A stretch of DNA of 64,000 nt. It comes from Dolichospermum flos-aquae CCAP 1403/13F (lineage in GTDB: Bacteria; Cyanobacteriota; Cyanobacteriia; Cyanobacteriales; Nostocaceae). Location: NCBI RefSeq assembly GCF_012516395.1, contig NZ_CP051206.1, positions 4,531,334 to 4,595,333 on the forward strand. The letters run 5' to 3'. The position numbers were made by a program, and so were the translations under genes. Numbering within the stretch: position 1 is the stretch's first letter; every line of letters starts with the position of its first letter. The notes beneath the pieces were generated by a model. The model ran no database searches. It was not told the origin of the DNA and worked only from the letters and a program-made list of their open reading frames with translations. This document shows, in pieces, positions 24,835-34,387 of the stretch.

Positions 24835-25656
24835 TCAGTTCTGATTAATAATTTCTTGAGATAATTGACACAATTCCTCTAGAGATATCTTTTCTGAATT
24901 GTACAATTCTTCAATCTTCTGTGTAGCAACTTCTAAAATTTCCTGACCACTTCTGATTTGAATATTTAATTTATCTTGATTTCCATCATAAATCACAAAC
25001 AGAGAGATATTTTTATCCATAGTTTGTGTAATCCCTTTGACTTTAAAATCAGTCACAAATTTACCTTCTGCTGGAACATGAAGAGGTAAATTAGAAGATT
25101 GAATAATTTCCTGAATATCTGCAAGTTGTAAACTAGAAATTGCGGGAATTTTCGCTTCTATATTCACAAATTCGGCTAAATCTGGCTGCTTAATTACAAC
25201 ATCTTCCAATGATTCATATTGAAATGTAATTTTCCCTGCTAAATTATCAGTAATCGCATAAATTGACACAGAGTATGGAGGTTTAGGGACAGAACCCTGT
25301 GCATAAAATAAACTCCCCTCTGCTGTAACTGTAATTTGAGGTGTATCTGCTAGGGTTTGTAAAGATTGCAAATTAGCAATGGTACTTTTAACAAATACAG
25401 AATCCAGCCCTAAGATAGATGCTAAATCATTAGCTGTAGGAGGAGGATTAAACTCCATAGCAGCACGAATAATAAACTCTTCTAAGACATTAAATTTGCG
25501 GGGTTCTTTAATGGTTAATTCTAAAGAATTTTGAATTACAGTATAGCCAAATTGACGCGCTGCTAAAACTGTTAAACCAGCAGTTTCAGTTTCAATTTTC
25601 TCAACTATATATTTCAGATTTTCATCAATTGGTTTAATTACAGAAACAGGAAACAT
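24835..25656 (-). CDS. Winged-helix-like partner protein of the SF1 helicase
   Basis: 273 aa from the ATG at 25654-25656, chosen because GGAGG lies 8 nt upstream. Two earlier in-frame ATGs would only lengthen the overlap with the helicase. Residues ~55-110 (VLEEFIIRAAMEFNPPPTAND, LASILGLDSVFVKSTIANLQ) look like a winged helix-turn-helix preceded by LxEExIIRAA, a pattern seen in partners of helicases. The rest is beta-rich with no catalytic motif that I can identify. It overlaps the helicase 3' end by 23 bp, so the two are translationally coupled and probably work in one complex. Confidence 0.75.
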   Translation of the reverse strand: MFPVSVIKPIDENLKYIVEKIETETAGLTVLAARQFGYTVIQNSLELTIKEPRKFNVLEEFIIRAAMEFNPPPTANDLASILGLDSVFVKSTIANLQSLQTLADTPQITVTAEGSLFYAQGSVPKPPYSVSIYAITDNLAGKITFQYESLEDVVIKQPDLAEFVNIEAKIPAISSLQLADIQEIIQSSNLPLHVPAEGKFVTDFKVKGITQTMDKNISLFVIYDGNQDKLNIQIRSGQEILEVATQKIEELYNSEKISLEELCQLSQEIINQN

Positions 25657-28600
25657 CAATAAAACCTCCATGAGAATTAACAGTTTTGGCAACTTCAGAA
25701 TACATATTACCTACTGTACCGGGTTTAGTTGTAAATAAATCATGACAACCAACAATTACTAATAATTCTTGTGCGCGGGAAAAAGCCACATTCACCCGTT
25801 CTGGTTTATTGGCAAATCCCACATCTCCTTGCTGATTGTTCCTTACCATACTCACAATTACCACTGGTCTTTCCATACCTTGAAATCTATCCACTGTACC
25901 TGTTCTAATTTGCAAAGAAGGGAAAAGTTCAGATTGTAAGCGTTCATCAATTTTTCTTAATTGAGCGCCATAAAATGTAATTACAGCTATTTCTTTTTTT
26001 GGTTCTCCATTTGCTACTTTATGCACCCAAACCTGCTCAAATTGGTGACAGATACTTTCAATCACATCAACTTCTTTAATATTCAAAAATGAAGTTCCAT
26101 TGCGTTCTTCTTGAAATTCATTTTCTTTGGGCATTTTTACCCAGCAGAGATGATGGTAAGATTCCATGATTTCTCCTGCTAAATTATGAGCGCGTTTTGT
26201 GTCAGGTTCTAAAATCCCACATTCCAATTTACCATGATAAAATTGATTAATTGCGCCCATAATCATCGGGTGCATTCGATATTGAGTATTTAGCATTTTT
26301 TTAATGCTTTTATCAGCGGTTTCAAACTGACTTTTAAATAATGATTCTTCTAAAAATTGTAATTCTTCCCTCGTATTCCCCATTGTTTTCGCAACTTCTT
26401 CCACGGTGCTAGTATCAAGCATAGGTGGTAATTGTCGATGATCTCCTACCATGACTAATTTTTTACCTTTTAAAGCCGGAATTAGTAACTCTGGAGGAGT
26501 GCATTTACTAACTTCATCAATAATCACAACATCAAAAGATTGGAATTCTTCTGAGAAATTATAATTTGCAGCTTGAACACAAGTAATACCAACAACGTTA
26601 GCATTATCTAAATAAATCCCTCTGAGGTCTTTACTATCTTGTTCTGAGGGTTGACGAAGTTTTGCAACCCAATCTTGCACAAAATTTTGATATTTGTGCA
26701 AATAATTTTCTTCACTTTTTAGCTGTCGTTTCCATGACTTAAATTTATTTTGAATATTGCATAAAGATCCTAAATCTAATAAATCATTATTAGATAATTC
26801 TGGTTTTAATTTATCTGGGATTGTTTGCCAAATTGACTGCCACCAATGCCGTTCGCTAATTAAACTAGCTGATAACTGTAATTGTAATTTCTGTTCTAAG
26901 TCAGATATTTTTATTTGTAATTCTGCAAGTTCTTGTTGATAAATATCAGCTTCTGCTTGAAAATTTGTGAACTCTTGATTTAAAGAGTCTTTAATTGTTT
27001 CTAAAACAGTAAAAGGTGCTAATGATAAAATCAGAGTTTCCATTTCATTAATACGATTTTCCCAAAACTTGACTTGTTGGGAAAATTCCTGGGATTTTTC
27101 CCAAATATTTGCTTGTCTAGTCAGATATTTTTCTGCTAAAATCCGTAGTGGTAGGGGGATATTTTGCTGTTTATGAAGTGCTTGTAAGTTATTGATAACT
27201 TCTGCAAGTTTTAAATTAGCAGCTTCTTTAGTTTTCTTTACCTGAGATTTAGCTTCAGATATTTGTGCTGATGAAATTTCATTTTCTGGAAGTTCCTGGA
27301 ATTGCTGTTGTAAAATTTCTAATTGTTGTTCAGCTTCAGTTTTAACTCTTAAAACACATTGACGCGCATGAACTAAGATAATATCTAGTAATTCTTGGGT
27401 AATGCGGGTAAGAGTAGCTTCAATGTTATTCCATTCAAAGGACTTACCATAGGTTTTTTCCAATCTAATTAAAAAGACTTGAGTGTTTTCAACTAGCAAT
27501 TTTCGCTGTTTAGGATTGAGGAGTTGATAATTTTGGAATTTTTGATAGGTTGTTTGCCATTGAATTTGATCAATTTTTGATAAAACTATAGGAATTTGAC
27601 TAAAACTTTCTTGTAAAAAATAACTAAAATCATGTTTTTTACCTTTTTTATCGGTAAAGTTACCCGCTATTTCATAAGATATGGCTTTTGTTAATACTCC
27701 CCAATCTGGTAAACTGATTTGATAATTTTTAGGAACAATAGTTAATTTTAATGTTTTGGCAAACATCAATAAACCTAATGGTAAACCTACCATACTTTCT
27801 GTTAATTCAAAATCAGATTCTTGACATTCTTTCAATGCTTGATATAAGTTATTGTAAGCTGTAGATTTCCATTCAACAATGGCTTCAATAATATAATCAA
27901 TTTCCCGTTTGCGATTTTCCCAAATTTGAATTGTTGTCCGTAAATCGTTTTGGTTATGACAATTTTGATGATCTGTTTCTAATTTCTCCAAAGATACAGA
28001 ATGCTGCTGGAAAATATAAACTAATTTTGCTACTTCCGAAATAGCTAAACCGACATCATTAGCATCTTTTAATCCCGGTTTAAATGCAGAAATATGAGTT
28101 GTGATATTCTTCTGCAACCAAACTGCTAACCCAAATGCACCAAATCCCGGACGAGTAAAACCAAGTTCTTCAATACATTTAATAGCTTGACGCACATTTT
28201 CTCGAAAATTCTGTACTTCTTGATTATTTTCTGTATAAGGTTTAATTTGTGGTAAAAAACTGTTGATTTCTGAAGATTCCCAATCTATATTTGTGGCATT
28301 TTTGAGAATATTTTCTAACCCAGTAATTAATAATTCAATTTCTTTTTTAGTTACCAAAGTTTGATTATATTCAATTTCTTGATTTTGATAACTTGTTTCT
28401 AAATTATCTTTTTCATTTTTGAGTTCATTCTGTTGCTGATTTACTTCTTGTTCTGCCAGAAAATAGTCTGTAAATCGTGGTAATAATGGTAATAATTGAT
28501 TGATAATTCTAATATTTTCGTGACGTTGACTGAGATTATTTTCACAGTCAGTAGCGGTATTTTGTAGCCATGTACCAATTACTTGATCTTCTAAAAATGG

Positions 28601-29938
28601 CTGTCCTTCTTCCCCAACTTTTTCGGCTCGTCCCTTTCTAATAGCACGAATAACGGGATTGTGAACTAAGCGACTGAGGGCGTTATCAACGGCTAAATTA
28701 GCTTGTGAGGTAATTAATGTGCGTCCCCCGCGCAAAGCTACTTGATAGCAAATTTCCGCAATTACGGTAGTTTTTCCTGTACCTGGTGGTCCTTGAATCA
28801 GCACTAAATCTTCTGCGGACAGGACTTTTTCAACTGCGGCTTTTTGTCCAGCATTTGCAGAAGATAATAATAAGTCTTTTGAGTTAAGTTTAATCCTTTT
28901 GATAATCGGTCTGGCTTGGGAAGCGTCAAAGAGAAAGTTACCTAAATAGGGGTTTTGAGTGCGTCCTTGTTTTAATTGTTCTAAGGCTTTTTCTTTCCGT
29001 TCAATTTGTTTGATGTCTCCAGCAGCATCAAAAAATAAGTAACCATTCTTGGGAAGTTGATAATTACCTTTGGCTATATATTCGATGATTTCTCGTTCTA
29101 ATCGAACATGAATAAAATTATGTTTTTGATCAATTTTTTCAATAGTTCCTAATTGACGACTGTGACGACGATTTCTGTCTGTGGGTACGGAATCTAAAAA
29201 GTTAACTTCTTGATTTTTGGCTTTTCTTACCCGTTCCCAAAAGTTTTCTACACCTAAAATATTCTCTTCAGAACCGTTAAGGGTAGCTGAATTAACTTTA
29301 ACTTCTAAAGCGATTTGTCGAGAATTTGAGCCATGATGAGAAATTCGGAAAGATACACAAAATTGCCGGGATTTAGCAATGCGTTCTTCAACTTTTAAAA
29401 ATGCTTTCCAGGCTTTAAGTTGATCTTCTGTGGGGACATGATTTCCGCAAATTGGCATATTTTTAATTTTTGCCAATAATGGTTTGGGAATATCCAAAGG
29501 ATGTTGATGATTGGGACTTAGTCGCAACCAATAGGGTAAAGCATAGCCGTCAATATTTCCCCGCAATTCATGTAATAAATAAGCTGATAAAATTTTAAAT
29601 CCGCCATGTCCATCTTGACGAATAGCAGCTTTAAATGCTAAAGTTTTTCCTAGCTTTTTCAGTTTTTTTGGTAGTTGAAAGTTTTCTTGATCTGTGGCTA
29701 TAGTTAGTTCCCAAATCTCTTCTCCTGGTTCTTTTGCAGTTCCTTGACGACGAATATAAAACAAGCCAGGTTGTTTACCAACTAAATCAAATAATAATTC
29801 ATTGGCACGCTCTCGTCGTTCTCTAAATTCAGGATATAATTGTAGAGATGATTGACCTTCAAGATGGCGAACTAAATTATCAACGGCTGAACCTATAAAC
29901 GTATAACCACAATCTTCTATCTTTGTTTTATTATTCAT
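25634..29938 (-). CDS. Large SF1 (UPF1/DNA2-like) helicase with ~700-residue coiled-coil insert
   Basis: 1434 aa. N-terminal ~370 residues are of unknown fold. Helicase motifs: Walker A QGPPGTGKTT (~381-389), motif Ia TLITSQANLAVDNALSRL, motif II VVIIDEVSKCTPPE (~1136-1149), VMVGDHRQLPP, motif IV-like LNTQYRMHPMIMG (~1216-1228), motif V TGTVDRFQGMERPVVIV (~1345) and motif VI RVNVAFSRAQELLVIVG (~1382). Between motifs Ia and II lies a ~700-residue Glu/Gln/Lys-rich helical insert with SMC-like coiled coil, far longer than in ordinary UPF1-like enzymes. It could translocate on DNA or RNA with the insert bridging to a partner. It is co-transcribed with the winged-helix gene. A defence or repair role is an inference. 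Confidence 0.85.
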   Translation of the reverse strand: MNNKTKIEDCGYTFIGSAVDNLVRHLEGQSSLQLYPEFRERRERANELLFDLVGKQPGLFYIRRQGTAKEPGEEIWELTIATDQENFQLPKKLKKLGKTLAFKAAIRQDGHGGFKILSAYLLHELRGNIDGYALPYWLRLSPNHQHPLDIPKPLLAKIKNMPICGNHVPTEDQLKAWKAFLKVEERIAKSRQFCVSFRISHHGSNSRQIALEVKVNSATLNGSEENILGVENFWERVRKAKNQEVNFLDSVPTDRNRRHSRQLGTIEKIDQKHNFIHVRLEREIIEYIAKGNYQLPKNGYLFFDAAGDIKQIERKEKALEQLKQGRTQNPYLGNFLFDASQARPIIKRIKLNSKDLLLSSANAGQKAAVEKVLSAEDLVLIQGPPGTGKTTVIAEICYQVALRGGRTLITSQANLAVDNALSRLVHNPVIRAIRKGRAEKVGEEGQPFLEDQVIGTWLQNTATDCENNLSQRHENIRIINQLLPLLPRFTDYFLAEQEVNQQQNELKNEKDNLETSYQNQEIEYNQTLVTKKEIELLITGLENILKNATNIDWESSEINSFLPQIKPYTENNQEVQNFRENVRQAIKCIEELGFTRPGFGAFGLAVWLQKNITTHISAFKPGLKDANDVGLAISEVAKLVYIFQQHSVSLEKLETDHQNCHNQNDLRTTIQIWENRKREIDYIIEAIVEWKSTAYNNLYQALKECQESDFELTESMVGLPLGLLMFAKTLKLTIVPKNYQISLPDWGVLTKAISYEIAGNFTDKKGKKHDFSYFLQESFSQIPIVLSKIDQIQWQTTYQKFQNYQLLNPKQRKLLVENTQVFLIRLEKTYGKSFEWNNIEATLTRITQELLDIILVHARQCVLRVKTEAEQQLEILQQQFQELPENEISSAQISEAKSQVKKTKEAANLKLAEVINNLQALHKQQNIPLPLRILAEKYLTRQANIWEKSQEFSQQVKFWENRINEMETLILSLAPFTVLETIKDSLNQEFTNFQAEADIYQQELAELQIKISDLEQKLQLQLSASLISERHWWQSIWQTIPDKLKPELSNNDLLDLGSLCNIQNKFKSWKRQLKSEENYLHKYQNFVQDWVAKLRQPSEQDSKDLRGIYLDNANVVGITCVQAANYNFSEEFQSFDVVIIDEVSKCTPPELLIPALKGKKLVMVGDHRQLPPMLDTSTVEEVAKTMGNTREELQFLEESLFKSQFETADKSIKKMLNTQYRMHPMIMGAINQFYHGKLECGILEPDTKRAHNLAGEIMESYHHLCWVKMPKENEFQEERNGTSFLNIKEVDVIESICHQFEQVWVHKVANGEPKKEIAVITFYGAQLRKIDERLQSELFPSLQIRTGTVDRFQGMERPVVIVSMVRNNQQGDVGFANKPERVNVAFSRAQELLVIVGCHDLFTTKPGTVGNMYSEVAKTVNSHGGFIDVSCFCN

Positions 29939-29989
29939 AGTTTTGGTAAAAAATATTAGTAATCAATAATGTAATATTAATAAGGATCA

Positions 29990-30020
29990 GATCCCCGACT
30001 TCTTTAAGAAGTCGGGGATC
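29990..30020. terminator. Perfect palindrome GATCCCCGACTT type
   Basis: Arms GATCCCCGACTTCTT and AAGAAGTCGGGGATC around a short centre, between grxD and the helicase gene on the same strand. It probably terminates the Grx4 transcript and is a member of the dispersed palindrome family. Confidence 0.7.
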
Positions 30021-30032
30021 TTGTAGTTGATA

Positions 30033-30356
30033 TTAAGAAGCTAGTGCTACTTCTACCAATTCTTGTAATTCACCTTTGTTGTACATTTCAATCAAAATAT
30101 CAGAACCGCCAACGAATTGACCATTAATGTATACTTGGGGAATTGTTGGCCAGTTGGAATATTCTTTGATGCCTTGACGAATTTCTTGATCTGCAAGTAT
30201 GTCAAGGGTTTCAAAGGGAACTCCTAAGGTATTGAGAATTTGGACAACGTTATTAGAGAAACCACATTGGGGCATTAATTTATTGCCCTTCATGAAAACC
30301 ATAATTTTGTTTTCTTCTACCAAAGTATCAATTCTTTCTTTAAGTTCTGGGGTCAT
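30033..30356 (-). CDS. grxD: Monothiol glutaredoxin, Grx4/GrxD family
   Basis: 107 aa. Active-site motif CGFS at Cys31, with MVFMKGNKLMPQ before it and NWPTIPQVYINGQFVGGSDI after it (TVP-like loop and GG-S-D). CGFS monothiol glutaredoxins bind a bridging 2Fe-2S cluster with glutathione and pair with BolA proteins, one of which lies immediately upstream on the same strand. Role: iron-sulfur cluster transfer and iron/redox sensing. Length normal. Confidence 0.96.
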   Translation of the reverse strand: MTPELKERIDTLVEENKIMVFMKGNKLMPQCGFSNNVVQILNTLGVPFETLDILADQEIRQGIKEYSNWPTIPQVYINGQFVGGSDILIEMYNKGELQELVEVALAS

Positions 30357-30436
30357 GATTAGTTATTTCCTGCGTTGTTAAAAGTCAAAAGTCAAGACAA
30401 TTTCAGATTTTGTTTTCTCAAGGCAATCATCTTAAA

Positions 30437-30688
30437 TTAGTTTGTTGCTTGCCAAGCTTCGGGAGTGTAGGTTTTAAGTGCTAAAGCATGAATAGCTTCG
30501 CTGGATATAGCTTGTTGCAATGCGCCATAAACTAGTTGGTGTTGTTGCACCATTCCCTTATCTACAAACTGCGATGAAACTACTGTTACCTGATAGTGAT
30601 CACCACCACCTGTCAAGTCTTGTACTTGCACTTGGGCATCTGGCATTTGTGCCTTGATCATTCCCTCTACCTGTTGCGGACTTATCAT
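30437..30688 (-). CDS. bolA: BolA family protein
   Basis: 83 aa with the BolA core: [71 protein letters not shown]. It has the short form lacking the C-terminal extension. It lies 80 bp upstream of grxD, the conserved gene neighbourhood for the Grx4-BolA 2Fe-2S heterocomplex. Conserved His39-equivalent residues appear in GDHYQV and QQHQLVY. Confidence 0.94.
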   Translation of the reverse strand: MISPQQVEGMIKAQMPDAQVQVQDLTGGGDHYQVTVVSSQFVDKGMVQQHQLVYGALQQAISSEAIHALALKTYTPEAWQATN

Positions 30689-30766
30689 CGCAATTCCTGA
30701 AAAAACTTACTTCTCTATTATTAACAGATATGTCGCGGTTGGCTGTTGCCTGTTAGCATTTGCCGA

Positions 30767-31378
30767 TTATTTTTTACCTTGACGCGGAAAGGGGGCATCT
30801 ACAAAACCTAATTCAAATAATTGTTGGTATGCTTTTGTGCCTAATTCTCTGGTGGGGTTTTGACTTTTAATGATTTGCACTAGCAAAGGGATGGCTAATT
30901 CTGGCTGATTTTGCGCTCTATGTACTAAGGCTAACTGATAGGTGGCTTCATCTCGCTTTTGGGCAGTTGCTAAAGCATTCTGGCGGTGGGAATCGGCGGT
31001 ACGAATGTCAATACCTGCAAAACTAGAATTTAGGTCTTGATAAAAGCTTGATAATTGATTATAAACTTGGCGGGCTTCTTGGAGTTTTTTGGCAGCCAGA
31101 GGGTAATCTTGACTAGCAACTGCTTGGGCTGATTCTTTGATCAAGCGATCGCCTCCCTCTATACTTAAAAGATTATTACTTATTCCTGTGGGGCTGAGGG
31201 TATTAGGCTGATCTGTATTAATAGGTTTTGGTTGTTCCGTAGGTTTGATTTGATTAGCGGGTTTGGCTTGATTAACAGGATTTGATAACTTTTTCCCCTG
31301 AGCATAAGCAGGTAACAGCAGACCCAAAACTGCTATGAGTGATAAAAATGTGAAGCGAATTAAGGGAGCAGCATTCAT
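30767..31378 (-). CDS. Exported TPR-like protein
   Basis: 203 aa. Signal peptide RFTFLSLIAVLGLLLPAYAQG (about 8-28), a Pro/Lys-rich linker (30-65), then a helical repeat region: SAQAVASQDYPLAAKKLQEARQV, followed by ATAQKRDEATYQLALVHRAQ and NQPELAIPLLVQIIKS, which resembles paired TPR helices. Likely a periplasmic protein involved in protein-protein contacts. No enzymatic motif. Cyanobacterial in appearance, exact family not recognised. Confidence 0.75.
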   Translation of the reverse strand: MNAAPLIRFTFLSLIAVLGLLLPAYAQGKKLSNPVNQAKPANQIKPTEQPKPINTDQPNTLSPTGISNNLLSIEGGDRLIKESAQAVASQDYPLAAKKLQEARQVYNQLSSFYQDLNSSFAGIDIRTADSHRQNALATAQKRDEATYQLALVHRAQNQPELAIPLLVQIIKSQNPTRELGTKAYQQLFELGFVDAPFPRQGKK

Positions 31379-31554
31379 GAGTTTAATTAGTGCAATAATT
31401 CTATAGAAAAAGTTGGGAAACCTTGTGTATCTTAACTCTCTTTGTCCTAGAGATAAAGTCAGTCACGCGATAACCATTCAAAAAGCAGAAGAAAAAATCC
31501 CCCAACTAACGCTAGAGGATATATTCTCCATACTTTGTGTTAGTCGTCAGTTAC

Positions 31555-33243
31555 CTATTTTAAAGTTCCCAAAACAGGAGTTAACTCAGTCGCTGGAATC
31601 TGCGGATTTAATAATCCACTAGCATAAACACGAGGATTGGTTTGGGAAATAATCGTATAAGATTGGCGAACATGAGCATTGACAGCTACAGTTTTCGCAT
31701 CATACATTTGCATGGCTACTTTAGGGTAGAAACCAATGCCAATAATCAGCACCAGAAAACAGGCAGCAATAAACACTTCACGGGGTCTGGCATCAGTATA
31801 TACCGTTTCCGTTGGTAAAAGGCAATCTGTACCAAAACAAGCCGTTCCTTCGTCTTCTTGATTTTCCAACCCAGCATTGTTAATATCGCAGATCAGTGCC
31901 GCACCAGAACCGTAAAATACTTGACGCAGCATAGAAAGGAGATAAATAGGTGTGAGAATAACTCCCACAGCCGCTAGGAAAACGGTAACGGTGCAGAATG
32001 TGGAAGTGTAAACATCGCTAGTAGTTATCCCGACAAACACCGAAAGTTCACCGACAAAGCCACTCATTCCCGGTAAAGCCAAAGATGCCATTGCCCCCAT
32101 TGTAAATAGAGCAAATACCTTTGGCATAGCTTGACCAATCCCACCCATTTCTGACATGACCATTGTGCGGGAACGGTCATAAGTTACACCAGCCAAAAAG
32201 AATAACACGGAAGCAATTAAACCATGGGAGATCATTTGCAACATTGCCCCGTTGATACCCAAATCGGTGAAAGAGGCAATTCCTATTAATACAAAACCCA
32301 TGTGGGAAATGGACGAATAAGCCAAACGCCGTTTCATATTCGTTTGGGCAAAGGAATTTAACGCACCATAGATAATATTGACAACACCGAGAATGACGAG
32401 AACGGGGGCAAAGTAAAAATGAGCATCGGCAAGTAGGTCAAGATTCAGGCGAATTAGTCCATATCCACCCATTTTCAACAACACACCCGCCAAAATCATG
32501 GATACGGGAGAAGATGCTTCACCGTGGGCATCAGGTAGCCAGGTATGCAAGGGGAAAATCGCCAATTTTACGCCAAAGGCAATTAACAACCCAGCATATA
32601 GTAGCAGTTGCAGAGTGAGGGGATATTCTTTTTGTGCGAGTTCTGCAATATCAAAAGTGACATTTCCGCCGCCATATAGCCCCATTGCTAGGGCTGCCAC
32701 CAAGATAAATATAGAAGCTGCTGCGGTATAAAGTAAGAATTTTGTAGCTGCGTAGCGTCGTCGTTGTCCACCCCAAATACAAACTAGTAAATATACGGGG
32801 ATTAACTCGACTTCCCACATAATGAAAAATAACAGCAAGTCTTGGGCAACAAATACCCCAACCTGTGCCGAATACAACACAAGCATGAGAAAATAGAACA
32901 GCTTTGGTCTGCGGTCAACTTGCCAAGCTGAAAACATCGCCAGTGTGGTCACAAATCCCGCCAAAAGTACCAAGGGGGCAGAAATACCATCCACAGAAAC
33001 TGCCCAGTTTAGTCCTATCTGAGGCATCCAGACATAATTTTCTACCAGTTGAAAACCCGCATTACTAGCATCGTAATGTTTCCAAAAGGCATAACACATC
33101 AAAATAAAGTCAGCAATACCTACGCCCAGTGCATACCATCTGACAAGTTTGCCGTCTTTATCAGGCAATACAGGGATGAAAAAGGATGCTAAAAGTGGAA
33201 ATAGGACAATTGCGGTAAGCCAGGGAAATTGAGCCGCTATCAT
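31555..33243 (-). CDS. ndhD: NAD(P)H-quinone oxidoreductase subunit 4 (NdhD)
   Basis: 562 aa, about 14 membrane segments, antiporter-like subunit of NDH-1. Landmarks: [40 protein letters not shown] (the conserved Glu of the antiporter family), [20 protein letters not shown] with the key Lys/His/Asp, and a Lys/His-containing [12 protein letters not shown]. It pumps protons during cyclic and respiratory electron flow in the thylakoid. Cyanobacteria carry several NdhD paralogues (NdhD1 and NdhD2 in standard NDH-1, NdhD3 in CO2-uptake NDH-1). This one looks like the respiratory/cyclic type, but I cannot assign the paralogue by eye. No ndhF is adjacent. Confidence 0.95.
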   Translation of the reverse strand: MIAAQFPWLTAIVLFPLLASFFIPVLPDKDGKLVRWYALGVGIADFILMCYAFWKHYDASNAGFQLVENYVWMPQIGLNWAVSVDGISAPLVLLAGFVTTLAMFSAWQVDRRPKLFYFLMLVLYSAQVGVFVAQDLLLFFIMWEVELIPVYLLVCIWGGQRRRYAATKFLLYTAAASIFILVAALAMGLYGGGNVTFDIAELAQKEYPLTLQLLLYAGLLIAFGVKLAIFPLHTWLPDAHGEASSPVSMILAGVLLKMGGYGLIRLNLDLLADAHFYFAPVLVILGVVNIIYGALNSFAQTNMKRRLAYSSISHMGFVLIGIASFTDLGINGAMLQMISHGLIASVLFFLAGVTYDRSRTMVMSEMGGIGQAMPKVFALFTMGAMASLALPGMSGFVGELSVFVGITTSDVYTSTFCTVTVFLAAVGVILTPIYLLSMLRQVFYGSGAALICDINNAGLENQEDEGTACFGTDCLLPTETVYTDARPREVFIAACFLVLIIGIGFYPKVAMQMYDAKTVAVNAHVRQSYTIISQTNPRVYASGLLNPQIPATELTPVLGTLK

Positions 33244-33517
33244 GTCAATAGGAAAAAATACTTATTGGTTGATTTTGCTATTGTACTAAACTTTTTAACA
33301 ATTTCTTTATAAGTTTTTACCCCAGGTTAGCATAAAGGAATATATACATAAATATATCTTATGCTCAGGATTGAGTAGATGAGAAAACGTCTTTATCTGT
33401 CTAATGATATAAATTCGCTCTGCTTTTAAGTGAAAAATTTTAGGCTTTTGCTGAGGAGAAATGTGATAAAATTGGTTAATAGTTGACAAATGACAGCCGA
33501 CTAATAACAACTAACAA

Positions 33518-34324
33518 ATGAACGATTTTTGGAATACGATTTTAGAGTTTGCAGAAACCACTACTATCAGAGTGGGAAAACAATTAATGCAGGATTTTGG
33601 TAAAGTCCAAGCTTCACAAAAAGCTGATGGTAGCTTGGTAACAAAATCAGATAAATGGGCAGATCAAGAAATTCGAGATGCTATTGTTTCTACTTTCTCC
33701 GGTTACGGCATTTTGAGCGAAGAAAGTAATCAAACTTTTCCGAATGCAGAATGGTGTTGGGTAATTGATCCTTTGGATGGTACAACCAACTTTACCAGAG
33801 GAATTCCGATTTGGTCTATTTCTCTGGGGTTACTTTATCGAGGAACGCCCATTTTTGGTTATGTTTACGCGCCACCATTAAATCAAGCCTTTCACGGATT
33901 TTGGGCGGGTTCGTCAGGCTTAACAACGCCAACGGGAGCATTTTTAAATAATCATCCCATTCATACCAGTAAAGATGCTCCCAGCAAAAACCACTTTTTT
34001 AACCTTTGTTCTCGTAGTACCGACATTATTCAACCGGGTTTCCCCTGTAAAATTCGGATGTTAGGAGTTGCTAGTTATAACTTTCTTTCCGTCGCAACTG
34101 GTGCGGTTTTGGGGGGAATTGAAGCCACACCCAAGGTATGGGATATTGCTGGCGCTTGGGTCATTGTCCAAGCTGCGGGTGGGACGTGGGTATCGCTCAA
34201 TTCTGAGTCTTTTCCATTATCGCCGGGAATGGATTATAGCGATCGCTCTTTTCCCACAATGGTTGTGAGTAATTCCGATATAGTTCCGATATTTACACCA
34301 TTTCTAGAAAGTGCAAAACTTTAA
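33518..34324 (+). CDS. Inositol monophosphatase family protein
   Basis: 268 aa. Metal-binding motifs: GILSEES (Glu68/69), IDPLDGTTNF (from residue 83) and the third site VWDIAGAWVIVQAAGG in the C-terminal half. The family includes inositol phosphatase, CysQ and histidinol-phosphatase HisN. Since cyanobacteria often use an IMP-type HisN, histidinol-phosphatase is possible, but the sequence does not decide it. Start codon ATG at 33518 follows repeat DNA. Confidence 0.88.
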   Translation: MNDFWNTILEFAETTTIRVGKQLMQDFGKVQASQKADGSLVTKSDKWADQEIRDAIVSTFSGYGILSEESNQTFPNAEWCWVIDPLDGTTNFTRGIPIWSISLGLLYRGTPIFGYVYAPPLNQAFHGFWAGSSGLTTPTGAFLNNHPIHTSKDAPSKNHFFNLCSRSTDIIQPGFPCKIRMLGVASYNFLSVATGAVLGGIEATPKVWDIAGAWVIVQAAGGTWVSLNSESFPLSPGMDYSDRSFPTMVVSNSDIVPIFTPFLESAKL

Positions 34325-34380
34325 CAACTAACAACTAACAACTGACAACTGACAACTGACAACTGACAACTGACAACTGA
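34325..34380. repeat. Tandem heptanucleotide repeat (ACAACTA then ACAACTG)n
   Basis: About three ACAACTA and six ACAACTG heptamers fill the short gap between the inositol-phosphatase and dehydrogenase genes. ACAACTG-type units also lie inside the cimA insertion. Confidence 0.9.
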
Positions 34381-34387
34381 AAAAATT

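Noticed and set aside
31413-31622. 69-codon plus-strand frame
   Set aside because: Its 3' third is antisense to the end of ndhD and the rest is unconserved-looking; no ribosome site.
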